DNA of 64,000 nt, from positions 24,765,001-24,829,000 of the forward strand of contig NC_135786.1 in assembly GCF_051106095.1 (NCBI RefSeq), in the 5' to 3' direction. The number at the start of each line of letters is the position of its first letter. Position 1 is the first letter of the stretch. A program made the position numbers and the translations under genes. Under the pieces are notes generated by a model that searched no databases, had not been told where the DNA came from, and saw nothing but the letters and a program-made list of their open reading frames with translations. Source of the DNA: Pogona vitticeps (lineage: Eukaryota; Chordata; Lepidosauria; Squamata; Agamidae). This document shows, piece by piece, positions 34,691 to 45,655 of this stretch.

Positions 34691-34839
34691 ATTATCCATA
34701 TGGTCCCTTCCAGTTTTGCAGTTCTTGGTGATGAAGAAGCAGTTTGCTGCTCTATACTAGTATTAACATTCTCCTGAGTTACCCCACGGTAATATATATT
34801 AAAAGTACTGTTTTCAATGAGAATTCCATGATTCTCTAC

Positions 34840-37135
34840 ATACACATTCCAACAGAAAGAGGAGTCCATCAAGGATGCCTGTTGGCCCCTTCCCTCTTTA
34901 ATTTCTATATTAACATGGTCCAAGAACTGAGTGGTCTGGAATTTCCCACCCACAATTAGTAATGTCAAGCTCTCAGTCCATCTATATGCAGATGATATTG
35001 CAATAGTCTCCACAACATTAATTGGTATTTGAGCAAATTCGGTGCAAGAGAACATGTAAGCATTAATTACATCAAAACTAAAGTTGTAGTTTTTCGAAAG
35101 AAGAGGAAACTCCATACATGGAAGCTTGATGGCAAACCCATCAAGCAGTTATGCAATTTTAGATATCTTGGCCTTTGTTTCAATGCCCAACTTTTGTGGA
35201 AATACCATCTGAAAGCAATTACCGTATTTTTGCACCATAAGACACACTTTTTTCCCCTCCAAAAGGGGGGTAGAAAGTCTGTGCGTCTTATGGTGCTAAG
35301 GTGGTGACTTCGCCCCCACTGGCCCCGTAGGGGGGAGCGTCGCAAGGGTCCGAGGGAGCCTTCCAGGACCCTTGCGATGCTCCCCCACCCCCCACGGGGC
35401 CAGCGCAGGCAAAAACGCCAGCTTCCAGGTGGGGGGAACGTTGCAAGGGTCCTGGAAGCTCACTCAGACCCTTGTGACGCTCCTCCCACCGGCAAAATCG
35501 CCAGTTTCTGGGAGTGTTTTGAGGCGATTTTACCCCCCCTGGCCCCGTGGGGGGGTGGGGGTAGCGTGGCAAGGGTCCAAGGGAGCCTCCCAGGACCCTT
35601 GCCAGGCTGCCGCCACCTCCCCACGGGGCCAGCCCTGGCGAAATCGCCAGGTTCTGGGAGTGTTTGGAGGATTGGGGAGCCTCCAAACACTCCCAGAAGC
35701 TGGCGATTTTACCCCCCCTGGCCCCGTGAGGGGGTAGCGTGGCAAGGGTCCAAGGGAGCCTCCCAGGACCCTTGCCAGGCTGCCCCCCCACGGGGCCAGC
35801 CCTGGCGAAATCGCCAGCTCCCAGGACCTTTTGAGAGGCTGGAAAGCTCAAAAGGTCCTGGAAGGTCGTTATTTCGCCCATGCTGGCCCCGTGGGGGGCT
35901 GGGAGTAGCGTGGCAAGGGTCTGGAAGGCCCCCTCAGACTCTTGCCACGCTACTCCCACCCACCCCCTACGGGGCCAGCGCAGGCGAAATCGCCAGCTCC
36001 CAGGACCTTTTGAGAGGCTGGAAAGCTTCTCAAAAGGTCCTGGAAGGTCGCTATTTCGCCCATGCTGGCCCCGTGGGGGGGGTAGCATGGCAAGGGTCTG
36101 GAAGGCCCCCTCAGACCCTTGCCACGCTACCCCCACCCCCCACGGGTCCAGGGGGGGCAAAATCGCCACCTTCTGGGGCTCTTTTGAAGCTTCCAAAGCC
36201 TTAAAAGAGCCCAGAAGGTGGCGATTTTGCCCCCTCTGACCCCCGGGGGGCAGGGTGAATCTCTAAAGGGTCCTGGAACACACTCTAGGACCCTTTGGAG
36301 GCTCACCCTTTCCCCCCACCAGGCTAGAGGGGGCGAAATTGCCACCTTCTGGGGCTCTTCTGAAGCTTTCCAAACCTCAAAAGAGCCCCAGAAGATGGTG
36401 ATTTTGCCCCCTCTGGCCTTCAGGGGTTCTGGGTGAGCCTCCAAAGGGTCCTAGGTTGTGTTCCATAAGACAGACCTCTCCATAAGGCTCACCAATTTTT
36501 AGGAGAAGAAAACATTTTTTTCCTGTTTTCTTCTCCTAAAAATTTGGTGCGTCTTATGGAGAGGTGCGTCTTATGGAGCGAAAAATACGGTAATCTGAAA
36601 GCATCTCAGTCCTCTCAGTCTCTTTTGTGGTTTACCACAACCCATGGTGGGAGGTTGGTGGCCGCTGCAGTTGAGGTGCTTGACAAGAAAATAGCACCCC
36701 AAATAACATATGGGGCAGAGATATGGGGATATTAAATTACATCGAAGAAGTGATCCAAATTCTTTTATTCGATGTCTTCTAACTGTCCCCCATAGCACAT
36801 GTTCCGCATATCTAAGGGCTGAAGTAGGACTGATTCCAATTGAAACACATTCTCATATTGTGCTGGCCGTGTACTGGCTGAAATTGGCCAGCATGAATGA
36901 TTCTCACCTTCCTGAGAAGTGCTACACAGAACAGCTCCAGGATCCATCTCGAAAATCCTGGGTGAATTTAGCAAAATTTGCCCTGGCAGCAAAGAAGATT
37001 CATGCCAATCTTCAAAAATTCTAAAGAAGAGGCCTTTTTTAAAAAGTGAAATTAGTGTTACATATGTTTGATGCTGTCATTGAGATATTGTGATGACCTA
37101 TAGTTTTAAGCAATCAACCAATAAAGTACCAATGT
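34840..37135 (+). mobile_element. LINE reverse-transcriptase fragment, interrupted by a GC-rich MITE
   Basis: Before the insertion the + strand encodes RGVHQGCLLAPSLFNFYINM (reverse transcriptase domain), a degraded YADD region, then NFRYLGLCFNAQLLWKYHLK. After the insertion (36593 on) it resumes with FTTTHGGRLVAAAVEVLDKK, TYGAEIWG, and in further frames an RCLLTVPHSTCSAYLRAEVG-like region and AVYWLKLASM. It ends near a polyadenylation-like AACCAATAAAG. Many stops and frame changes show an old dead copy. The R4/Dong-like group is suggested by the YGAEIWG-to-YWLKLA layout but is not certain. Confidence 0.8.
35220..36592. mobile_element. GC-rich palindromic element with internal hairpin satellite
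   Basis: 1373 bp, with ends TACCGTATTTTTGCACCATA on the left and CTTATGGAGCGAAAAATACG plus GTA on the right, and a second inner pair (GTGCGTCTTATGG). Between them, GGCCCCGT-type landmarks recur at about 35321, 35541, 35720, 35885, 36067, 36235 and 36411. These mark tandem units of about 165-220 bp. Each unit holds one hairpin around GGCAAGGGTCC/GGACCCTTGCC and a second around GCGAAATCGCCAGCTCCCAG and its inverse. No transposase is present. A direct repeat ATCTGAAAGCA flanks it at 35207-35217 and 36593-36603. Confidence 0.85.
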
Positions 37136-39446
37136 AAAAGCTAATGGCTCTCTGGAATTTTTGAAATTTTGTTAAAGTAAAACTAAAAATAACGAGCATT
37201 AAAATGTACGTTACTAGGGATTGTCTACAGAAGGGCCTGGTTTCTGACTTCTCTCCAGGAATCTTATGTGGGCTTAATATGTCATCATATATAGCACATG
37301 CTTCTGCAAAGCATCCCATAATTTTCCTCAGAAAGGATGTAAAGATCATGTTTTAGAGGGAATAATTAACAGAAAATAGAGATTTAAATATGGAGTGTCT
37401 GCCATGTGTTGTTCTGCTAAAGATTTCTGTTCAGTGTGTTTTTTCATTGTAGATCCCACACAATCAAAAAGGCATTGTGTTTTACCCTATTGAGGAGTTA
37501 CCAGCATGTGCTAAAGGCTTCTAGAAAAATCTTTTGAGTTTGAATTATGACTGTTGTCTGGGATACCAAGTGGCATTTTTGCATGCTTGTGAGAGGTGGT
37601 TGCTTCTCCTCTGAAATGTTGTGGCTTTCAACTCTACTTCAAAGCTGGGAGCTAGAATTAGCTTTTTATTTAAACTGAAAAGGATATGTAAATATTGACA
37701 AGTGTTGGTTAACAATTTGTCATTTCAGTGACTTGTATTAAAGTGGGTGAATAAAATTATTCAGCAGGTTTTATTTAACAGTGCAGATATTTCATCAGCT
37801 TCCTCAAAGTTTATGCACCTTAAAATACTTGATTTACTCCCAAAGTGGAATTTTCCTTTCTTTAATGGACCATATCAATCCAGGAGAAAGAATGAATATT
37901 TAGTTTGGCTGCTTCTATCTTAACAAGTTTTCAAATTCAAATTCAAATTTCTTCCCTGGATAACCAAATTAATTCTTAAAAGGGCAAGTTGAGATTTGTT
38001 ATTGCTAATATAAGCACAGACCCAGTAGTAAGAGAAAAATATTTGCTCATATGATAATATATCTAACTTGTTATTCTTTCTGTCTTTAATTAAAAGAATC
38101 AGGACCATAGAAATATTCATATTTGGCTTCTAAAGTTGTCTACTACCAACTTCCAAATCCACTGACAATATTGGCAATAGGATACCTACCACGAGACCTT
38201 CCTCCACAGGTTCTGCAGACATCCATGTTCCATTTGCTACTAGTCCTACATCAGCTTACCAAGTCAAAGCTCCTGGTCTAATTTCTCTCTCAACTTCCCG
38301 GACCATGTTTCATAAAGATAGACATCCTGTTGCTGCAATATCCCAGCATGGTGGCCACCCACATTAGGCATTGGCAGAGCCCTGTCTGAGGAGTACAGTA
38401 GCTTGCTGAGCCAGGCTGCTGACAATACCTAAAGACTCACCATGGCAAATCCTGCAATCATCCTTGCTGTGAAAATACCAGTCCAGCTAGGATCTGCTGA
38501 GGATATCTCAGGAAATAGAGGATCCATCAGAGTCAAGCACCATGAGCAATAATATTGTTTATGACACCATTTACATCCTGTTATTCTGATAAAAGTAAAA
38601 CAACCAAATATACTGGCAGCATAATCTAAAAGACAACATGAAACAAATGAAATACAAGAAGAAAATATGTATACTGGGGTATGCATGTATCTCACATAAA
38701 GCACAGCAAAGGGATGTTGACATGGAGACACAGGATCGAATCATGCATTAAAAATCAGACACAAAAAGAAGTAGGCATCCAAAAGTTCAATCAGTGAGGC
38801 AAGTAATTTCAAGGAAAGAATCTAATGAATTTCTCCGGGCATGTCATGGTGTAGAAGCTGATGATTTCTATTTGCTCTCAGGATTCTGTAACATGTCCCT
38901 ATACTTCATGTGCTGATGGTTGTGTAGTCATGTATTTATATATAGGAACAAGCAGTACAATTTGAAGAGAACATCTTGGATGTTCATGTGACTATATTGA
39001 TGTGTGATCATTTAAATAGCTCCCACTGTTTAAATATTTTTCAAGCAATTGTCATTACATCTACTTTAAAAACTATGTAAAATGGTAAAAGATGCAGTAT
39101 ATAAAATATATAATATTGCATTTTTTTTGTTTTCCACTAGCAGTTCCAATCCTACCAATGGCAATCCATCAATACTTTTTGACCATTAAAGACTCCCTCC
39201 CCAATTCCGAGGCTCCCAAAGGTTTCCCCAGTGCAAAAGGAAGCCCCAGGGAACTCAAGAACCTAAAATGGGAGTGGGTAAGATAGGAAGTGTTTGATTA
39301 ATTTAAATTAGCTTCTGCAGCATAACTTTACACCTGCAAGATTTTGCCCATTGTTTTTATTCAGTGTTTTGTATTTTAGAAGTGTCTTGAAGGTGCAATA
39401 TTAGATTAAGCTCTTGGAGAGAACCATAGCGTGTTTTGTTGTATTT
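37136..39446. other. Intergenic, no gene seen
   Basis: A long AT-rich stretch. Frames at 37098-37349 and 38429-38731 on the minus strand are not recognised as any family. No repeat was confidently identified. Confidence 0.45.
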
Positions 39447-39600
39447 TTATTAGGTGGTGAGCACTTCACTGCTGCAGGCATTAAAGAGAAAATTAGATAC
39501 CGATCTGATCTACTTTGATTTGGATTCCTGCACTGAGCGGGAGGTTGGACGTGATGACCTCATAGGCCCATTCCAACATTATTCTGTGATTTTATAAATA
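39447..39600 (+). mobile_element. CR1 LINE 3' tail
   Basis: GCAGGCATTAAAGAGAAAAT is followed by GGGAGGTTGGACGTGATGAC, CTCATAGGCCCATTCCAACA and ATTATTCTGTGATTTTATAA. The GATGACCTC...CCATTCCAAC block and ATTCTRTGATT-like ending are diagnostic of CR1 3' ends. Confidence 0.85.
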
Positions 39601-39775
39601 TAATCCCTCCTGCAACATGTGTGGTTTTTTTCAGACATAATAGTTTCTTTTATTCTCAGTATATGTTTGTGTATTTCTACTGTAATGAGATCTGGAGGGA
39701 AAACCTATCGATCCAGTTTTTCCCAAAAATGTATATTTGTATACACTTCTTTATACATTTCTATCATGTCTTCCT

Positions 39776-39995
39776 GCTGACTGGTAGCTCAGAGAGTTGG
39801 AGTATCTGTGTGTGGGATCGCAAGTTCAATTCCCCACTATATCTCCCAGGAGAAGAGGTAGTCTGTGTAGCCTTGGGCAAGCTGCAGAGCCCAAGAGTGC
39901 TACCAGAAGCAGTGACTGGTCAACTACTCCTGAATGCTCTAGGAACCCCTGGCAAAGACTGCCTTAAGTTAGAACTGACTTGACAACATAGATTA
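39776..39995 (+). mobile_element. tRNA-derived SINE (family B)
   Basis: CTGACTGGTAGCTCAGAGAG, CAATTCCCCACTATATCTCC, GTAGCCTTGGGCAAGCTGCA and TAGAACTGACTTGACAACAT follow the family-B order. The end is a short ATTAATTAT tail. Confidence 0.85.
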
Positions 39996-42037
39996 ATTAT
40001 ATTGAGCCTCCCATTCCATGCACTTTTTTTTCCAAACTAAAAAGTCCCATATAGTTTAACCTTTCATTAGTTGCTTCAGCCCCCTGACAATGTTTGGGAC
40101 CTTTCTTCTTCTTCATGCAAGTAGGGACAATTGAGATTTATAAAATTATGTATAGCATGGGGAAACAGCAGAGATTTTCTCTTCAGAACTAGAACTGAAT
40201 AGGCTCATCCAATAAAGCTAATAAAGACAGACCAAAAAAATTCTTCTTTTCAAAGTGCACAGTCAAATGGTGTAATTCCTTAATGTACTGATTAATCAGT
40301 TAAAGCTCAGGTTATATTAACTAAAATGAATCCAGCTAAGATTAGATTTCTGATTCTTTTAAAAAAATCACGAAGTTGCCACACTGGAAGAGACGGTTTA
40401 ATGAGAGAAAGGCTATATGATGTTAAATATATAATGTGCAGTTTAGGATGACCTCTGTTTTCACATTCACGTAAGTGTCTTTTGCCCCAATTGCGATCAC
40501 AACAGTTACGTGCAGGTCTGGGAGCTTCTATTCAGCTGATTGCTCTCCTCCCCTCCCTTACGAAGAACAAAAATTTGAAGGTTGTTTCTGCCCCTCTTTG
40601 TCTCGTGCATTTCACTCACTCTTGTAACATTACACAGAAATCCTTTTTAGAAATAGCCTAAAGCATGTATATTTGAGTGTATGTATCGGTGGATATACAT
40701 GCACTTCCAAGGGAAAAGCTGAAAGAAGACAAGGATCATCCAGCCGTCCCACTGGCACAGAATTCTGATGATGACATGTCTACAAAGTTGCAGACACTAG
40801 AAACCTTGTCAGGCTTTCCAGGAAAGGCTGCTGGGTCTAAGACTGCAATCCTACGTACAGTTTCTTGGAATTTAGTCTTACTAAATAAAACAGGACTTAT
40901 TTGCCCTGAGTAAACTTTCATAGGATCAGGCTGCGTGCCACGTTTCAGTGGCTTCAAAGTGGCAGCTTATGTCACAGAAATAAAATGTTTCTCAAAGAAA
41001 AGAAAAACAGTGAAAAGAAAACTGGTAAGAAGCAATGCCAGTTCACACGTATAAAGCTTGGTTACTGTTGGCATGGACATAAGACTAGGTGGAAAAACAC
41101 TGTGACTGCATATGAAGACAAGTATAATTGTTTCTAGGAATGTGTTGGTTTGGGAAAAAAAGGTGGAAAACAACATGCAAAACTGAATAAAATCTGTAAC
41201 ACCACCACAAGCGCAATATGATGAATCAGTAATTTTTGCCTGAAAGCTTTGTGAGGGTGCACCTATATTAGTCACCTATTCTGCAGTTTGCATTGACTCT
41301 GGTAAGGAAAAACTTGAATTGAAAAACTGATGACTACACAATACAAAGCTAGGCACAGGGAAGCCCTATGAGGAATCGACTTCTAGCAGGGAATCGTTTT
41401 AAGTTCAGCTGCCAGGAAAGGTTTAAATTTTGCTCCACACTGGCACTGCTTTTCTCTGTTTTCTGCCCTGTGTTGACTGCCTGATCCCATGTAAAGAGAT
41501 GCTTGCAAGGTAAGCATCGGTTGTCTCCAAACAGTTTTTTAAAAAGTCAGATCTGAAAGGAATTAGTGCTAAGCCACTGTGCTGGTAGGGGTGGAAGTTG
41601 TCAATTACGTAACACCTTGGCAAATCAAAGGTACCAGTGGTTAGAGTGGGAAAAAAGCCTATTGTTACCTGGATGACTGTAGTGATTTCACCCATGGAAA
41701 CCAGCAGAGACCCATGGTGAAAAATGATGGATCAAAGCTGATGTAAACTTATTTTCCCCATGGTAGCTGCACCCTGAAGTGGCAATGAGTTCCCATCTGA
41801 ATCCCAAAATTGTGAACCAAGTAAAGTTCCATCAGCACTATTTGATATCTCAGACATGTTTCAGTGGCCAGTTTTAAGAAAACAGGAGGGGTTTATCCAT
41901 CTTCCCTTTTAATGTCACAACCTACCTAATAAATCACAGGTTGCCTCCTCAGTTAATGTCACCCACAGCTGCATTTGGGTTTGGAAATTCACACAGACTA
42001 CACAATGGGATAATTGGAAGTGCACTGAATTGTACCC
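39996..42037. other. Intergenic, no gene seen
   Basis: AT-rich DNA. Frames at 40677-40957 and 41423-41695 have no recognised family. Confidence 0.45.
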
Positions 42038-42057
42038 CACACACACACACACACACA
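42038..42057. repeat. (CA)n microsatellite
   Basis: A short run of about ten CA units. Confidence 0.9.
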
Positions 42058-43379
42058 AACCCCCACACTCCTATAGTTGTGCCAGAAAGAAGCAGGACAG
42101 ATCTTAAAGGGGCAGGATGGATCAGTCTGACTAGAAATGTGTGAATGTTATAACTTGGTTTGCATAATACTGCATCAACAGCAGTTGAAACAGGAATCTA
42201 TATACCCATCTGGAAGGCCCTAAAAATTCTTATCCACATGGAACACTCACTCATCCCTGATTGATGCCAAATGAGTGTGGATCTTACTGGGATTTCTACC
42301 CACACTTATCCCACTTAAAAATATTTCAAAAATATTTCAAAAAAAAGCATAACAATACTGTTCAGGAAGAAAAGAAGAGGAGTCTTTTTTAGAGGTGATG
42401 GGCAGTCAAAATAGCTGAGGAAAGTAAAGGATGCATTTTCTAACAGGTTTGGAATTTGGAAAGAAAGTGAGCAAATCAAATACGAAGTGGTTACAGTGCA
42501 CTTGAGGCATGCTTCAGGCATGAAAATTGCATGTTAAAGGTTGCCAACATGTCCTGATTTCACTTTCTTGGGTCTATGTTGAAACGCCAAATTGGCCTTT
42601 AATCAAGAGGGGTACAGAACAGTAGCATTCAACACTATTTTTAAACCTCTTTGCTGAGTTCATGTAAAAACCACTGCACATAAAAATCAGTTATGATGAA
42701 GTAGGCTAAAAACATCTGTTAGTGTTTTTCACTGCTAGGTAACTATATCAGAACCAAAAAATGGGAACATGAGGCCAGGTGGTGACCCTATTTTGCTAAT
42801 TTTATGTAGAAAAATTGGGTCCACAATAATACCTTGTTTGCCTTTTGTTTCAAGTTCCCCTCAAATTTCTAATCCTTTTTGTATGAATTAATTTTCATTT
42901 CCCCACTTACTTTTTTTTGCTTCACCCCACAAATATACAATTTACGTATATGTTTGCTTTGGGGAAGCATGCCTTGAATCAAAATGAAAGCATAAGATAG
43001 TGGTACCTGTTTCATACATGTTCTTGAATATTTGTGCAACCTTCTCTGTGGGCTTTGGCATTGTTTTATGTCTAATTTTAAAAAAAACTAGAAGCAGATG
43101 TGAGCACCTGTTTCCATGTCACAAACAGATTCATGGACCTTTCTGCTTCTGTTTGTACATTGTACAAATTCTGAGCATTCCCATCAAGTTGCTACAGGTG
43201 AGAAAGTCATCTCCTGTGTTCATACAGTATACTGTTCTCAATGGTGGGGGGATCTTAATGGTTGGGCTCCTTCAAATATTTTGTCTGAACAAGTTGCAGA
43301 GTTTTGAATTTCTGGTAAAGTTCCTCTTTGGTACACAATAGAAGTACAGAGACTCATAAAATAGCTGCAACTTCCCCAG
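42058..43379. other. Intergenic, no gene seen
   Basis: No confident element. The hydrophobic frame at 43000-43341 is AT/T-rich and not recognised. Confidence 0.4.
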
Positions 43380-43399
43380 AGCCCACCTCTTTCTTATTA

Positions 43400-45200
43400 A
43401 CTGGCACTTAAAGTAGCAATAACTCACTCTCCTTTGCTGCCAGGATCATAGCCAAGCAAAATAGTCTGTTCAAGTCTGGAGTCCAATTTGTCGCTTTAAT
43501 GTTTTGGTATATAAGCATATGCCAGGCTTCAAAAATTGTTATATATTCTTCATTTGGCACTCAGTAACAATAAAGCTCAGATGATGCTTTTGTGCTGCCC
43601 TTGAATGGTAATCTGTTCTGGAGATATGTTCTTGCCATGATTGCATCACCCAAAATCTGTTGGACAATTTTTCATCTGCAAGCATGCATCTTGTCATCTC
43701 CAAAAGAGATATCTGCTTTCTTTCAAATATTCCGTTCTGCCTAGGAATATATGGAACAGTTCTTCTATGCAAAATGCCTTGTTCCTTTAGGAGAAGTTTT
43801 ATGCAGTGCAAAAGTACTCACCGCCACCATTACCCATCTGGAGTGCCTTGGGTTTTCTTTCAGATTTCCATGCATATAATGTGTCTCTTCTCCTTCAGCA
43901 GGTAAGTGATTCAGTACCTTGAGAAACCATCCACAAATATTAGAATATTATTATGTCCCAGTGATAGGATATTGAGTGGTTCACACATGGCACTAGGTAT
44001 CAGATCCAACTCCCCGGTGCTGCATCTCTCTGTCATTGGCAGGAATGAGGAACTAACACTCTTTTCTTTGTTACAAGTTATGCAGTTGGTTGTGTTAGTT
44101 GCATCATGTTGATTTATCTTGATATTGTGGCATGTTTTTGGCTTTGCCAGAATTGCTTTGGGATATAACTGCAGAAGCCTCTGTGCTACAAGGCCAGAAG
44201 ACCTGCAGTCGTAAGATAGAATCCACGTGACGGAGTGAGCCCCTGTCACTTGTCCCAGCTCCTGCCAACCTAGCAGTTTGAAAGCATGCAAAATGCACAA
44301 ATGCAAGCAGATAAATAGGTACCACCTCGGTGGGAAGGTAAACAGCGTTCCGTGTCTAGTTGCGCTGGCCACGTGACTACGGAGGATTGTCTGCGGACAA
44401 ACACTAGCTCTATGGGTTGGAAATGGAGATGAGCACCGCCGCCTAGAGTCGGACACTACTGGACAAATTGTCAAGGGGAACCTTTACCTTTACCTATCTG
44501 TGTGTGAAGTGATTATGTCACAGCTCCATGGTGTTGCCATCTTCTCTCTGAGCTTGTACTGTATTGATATATTGCTGTTCATCGAAGAGACTCAGTTTAT
44601 GGACACTGTTAGATCTAACTGCTTGAAAATACATTTCACCATCTTTTACTACTGTACACTGCCCATTTTCAAAATGTATAGAAAATCCTTTATCATCTAA
44701 AGATGATGCATTTAAGAAATAATACATCAATTATAGTAGCCTCACTTGTTTCATCAGGCAGTTCACATTGCAAAATGTCAGTCCCTTTCCCTTCAATTTT
44801 CATGGAATCGCCATTAGCAACTTGATTATTTCTGCTGGATCTTTCATTGAAATTTATAAAGTATTTTTATGCATACAATGGCTGGTGCACCCTGAGTCAA
44901 TGATCCAGCAGTTTGACTTCTGTTCACAATTATGGGCCATCCATGCTTTCTGTTAAATTGCTTTCCAGCCTTTTCTTTTGTCTCTCTGTTAGAGTCAGGT
45001 TCCACATATTTTCTGCAATTCCCTTCTTCTTTGGATTTAAAACTAGTACAGCTTGTATTGGTTGAGGAATTCCTTGGGAATGGGCAACCCTTAGCCACAT
45101 GACCCTCTTTCTTTTGCTCCAACAACTGTATGATTGGCTGTGTGGTGTGCCCTGCCTTTCTCAGCATGAAATTTGAGCCCCTTTCAGTTGAGTTCTGATG
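43400..45200 (-). mobile_element. Fossil Ty1/copia LTR retrotransposon, partial
   Basis: On the minus strand, from right to left, there is a zinc-knuckle and protease-side region (45.2-44.8 kb), a pre-integrase region (about 44.7-44.5 and 44.1-43.95 kb) and the integrase core (about 43.9-43.4 kb). The integrase part resembles copia-type polyproteins through TVPYIPRQNGIFERK and LLEMTRCMLADEKL. No LTRs and no reverse transcriptase or RNase H part were recognised, so the copy is incomplete at both ends. It is clearly broken, with several interruptions, and holds a SINE inserted in the middle. Moderate protein divergence suggests an old copy. Confidence 0.85.
44166..44497 (+). mobile_element. Sauria-like tRNA SINE inside the copia fossil (family A, copy 4)
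   Basis: The copy runs from AACTGCAGAAGCCTCTGTGC through GAATCCACGTGACGGAGTGA and GGTACCACCTCGGTGGGAAG to AGGGGAACCTTTACCTTTAC. It lies between the pre-integrase and integrase parts of the copia element, in the opposite orientation, so it inserted after the copia copy. Confidence 0.92.
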
Positions 45201-45239
45201 GGTGCCTTTTTGTTGTATGCAGTCTATACATAGCCCTGT

Positions 45240-45655
45240 CTAACAGTCTAGTGATGATGTTATCCACAATGCTGTCATTGCATTAATTGTAGAGGCAGAA
45301 TTGCTGCTCTCAAGATGTGGCATTCCCTCCCACAGGAGACCCGACTGGCCCTTTCTTTGCTGTCCTTCTGCAAACAAAGACATTTCTCTTCAGGCAGGCT
45401 TCATAAGTGCTGCCTATAAAGGGGTTCTTTGAAGGGGTTTGCTGTTTTTTTTAATGTGTTTAAAAATTAAACTGTTTTGGCCCACTAGTTTTTCATTTAA
45501 TATCTGTTCAATTCTTTTTAAAATATTGTAATAATTTAAAGGGTTTTTTTAGCTTTTACAATTGTTTGTTTTAACAGTGTAAGCCACCTTGACTCTTTTT
45601 GAGGGGAAAGGCAGAGTGTAAAATTGTTAAATAAATAAATAATAATGATAAAAGA
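45240..45655 (+). mobile_element. LINE ORF-end and 3' tail
   Basis: AGATGTGGCATTCCCTCCCA (a WHSLP-like peptide), then AAGACATTTCTCTTCAGGCA and the tail GTAAGCCACCTTGACTCTTT, ending GGCAGAGTGTAAAATTG and AAATAAATAAATAA. This is the common squamate L2/CR1-type LINE end, sitting immediately beside the copia fossil. Confidence 0.7.

Noticed and set aside
35288-36204. Two very long overlapping frames on opposite strands as protein genes
   Set aside because: They are confined to a tandem palindromic GC-rich array, repeat with its period, have low-complexity Pro/Gly/Trp/Ala content, and lack splice sites or any recognised domain.
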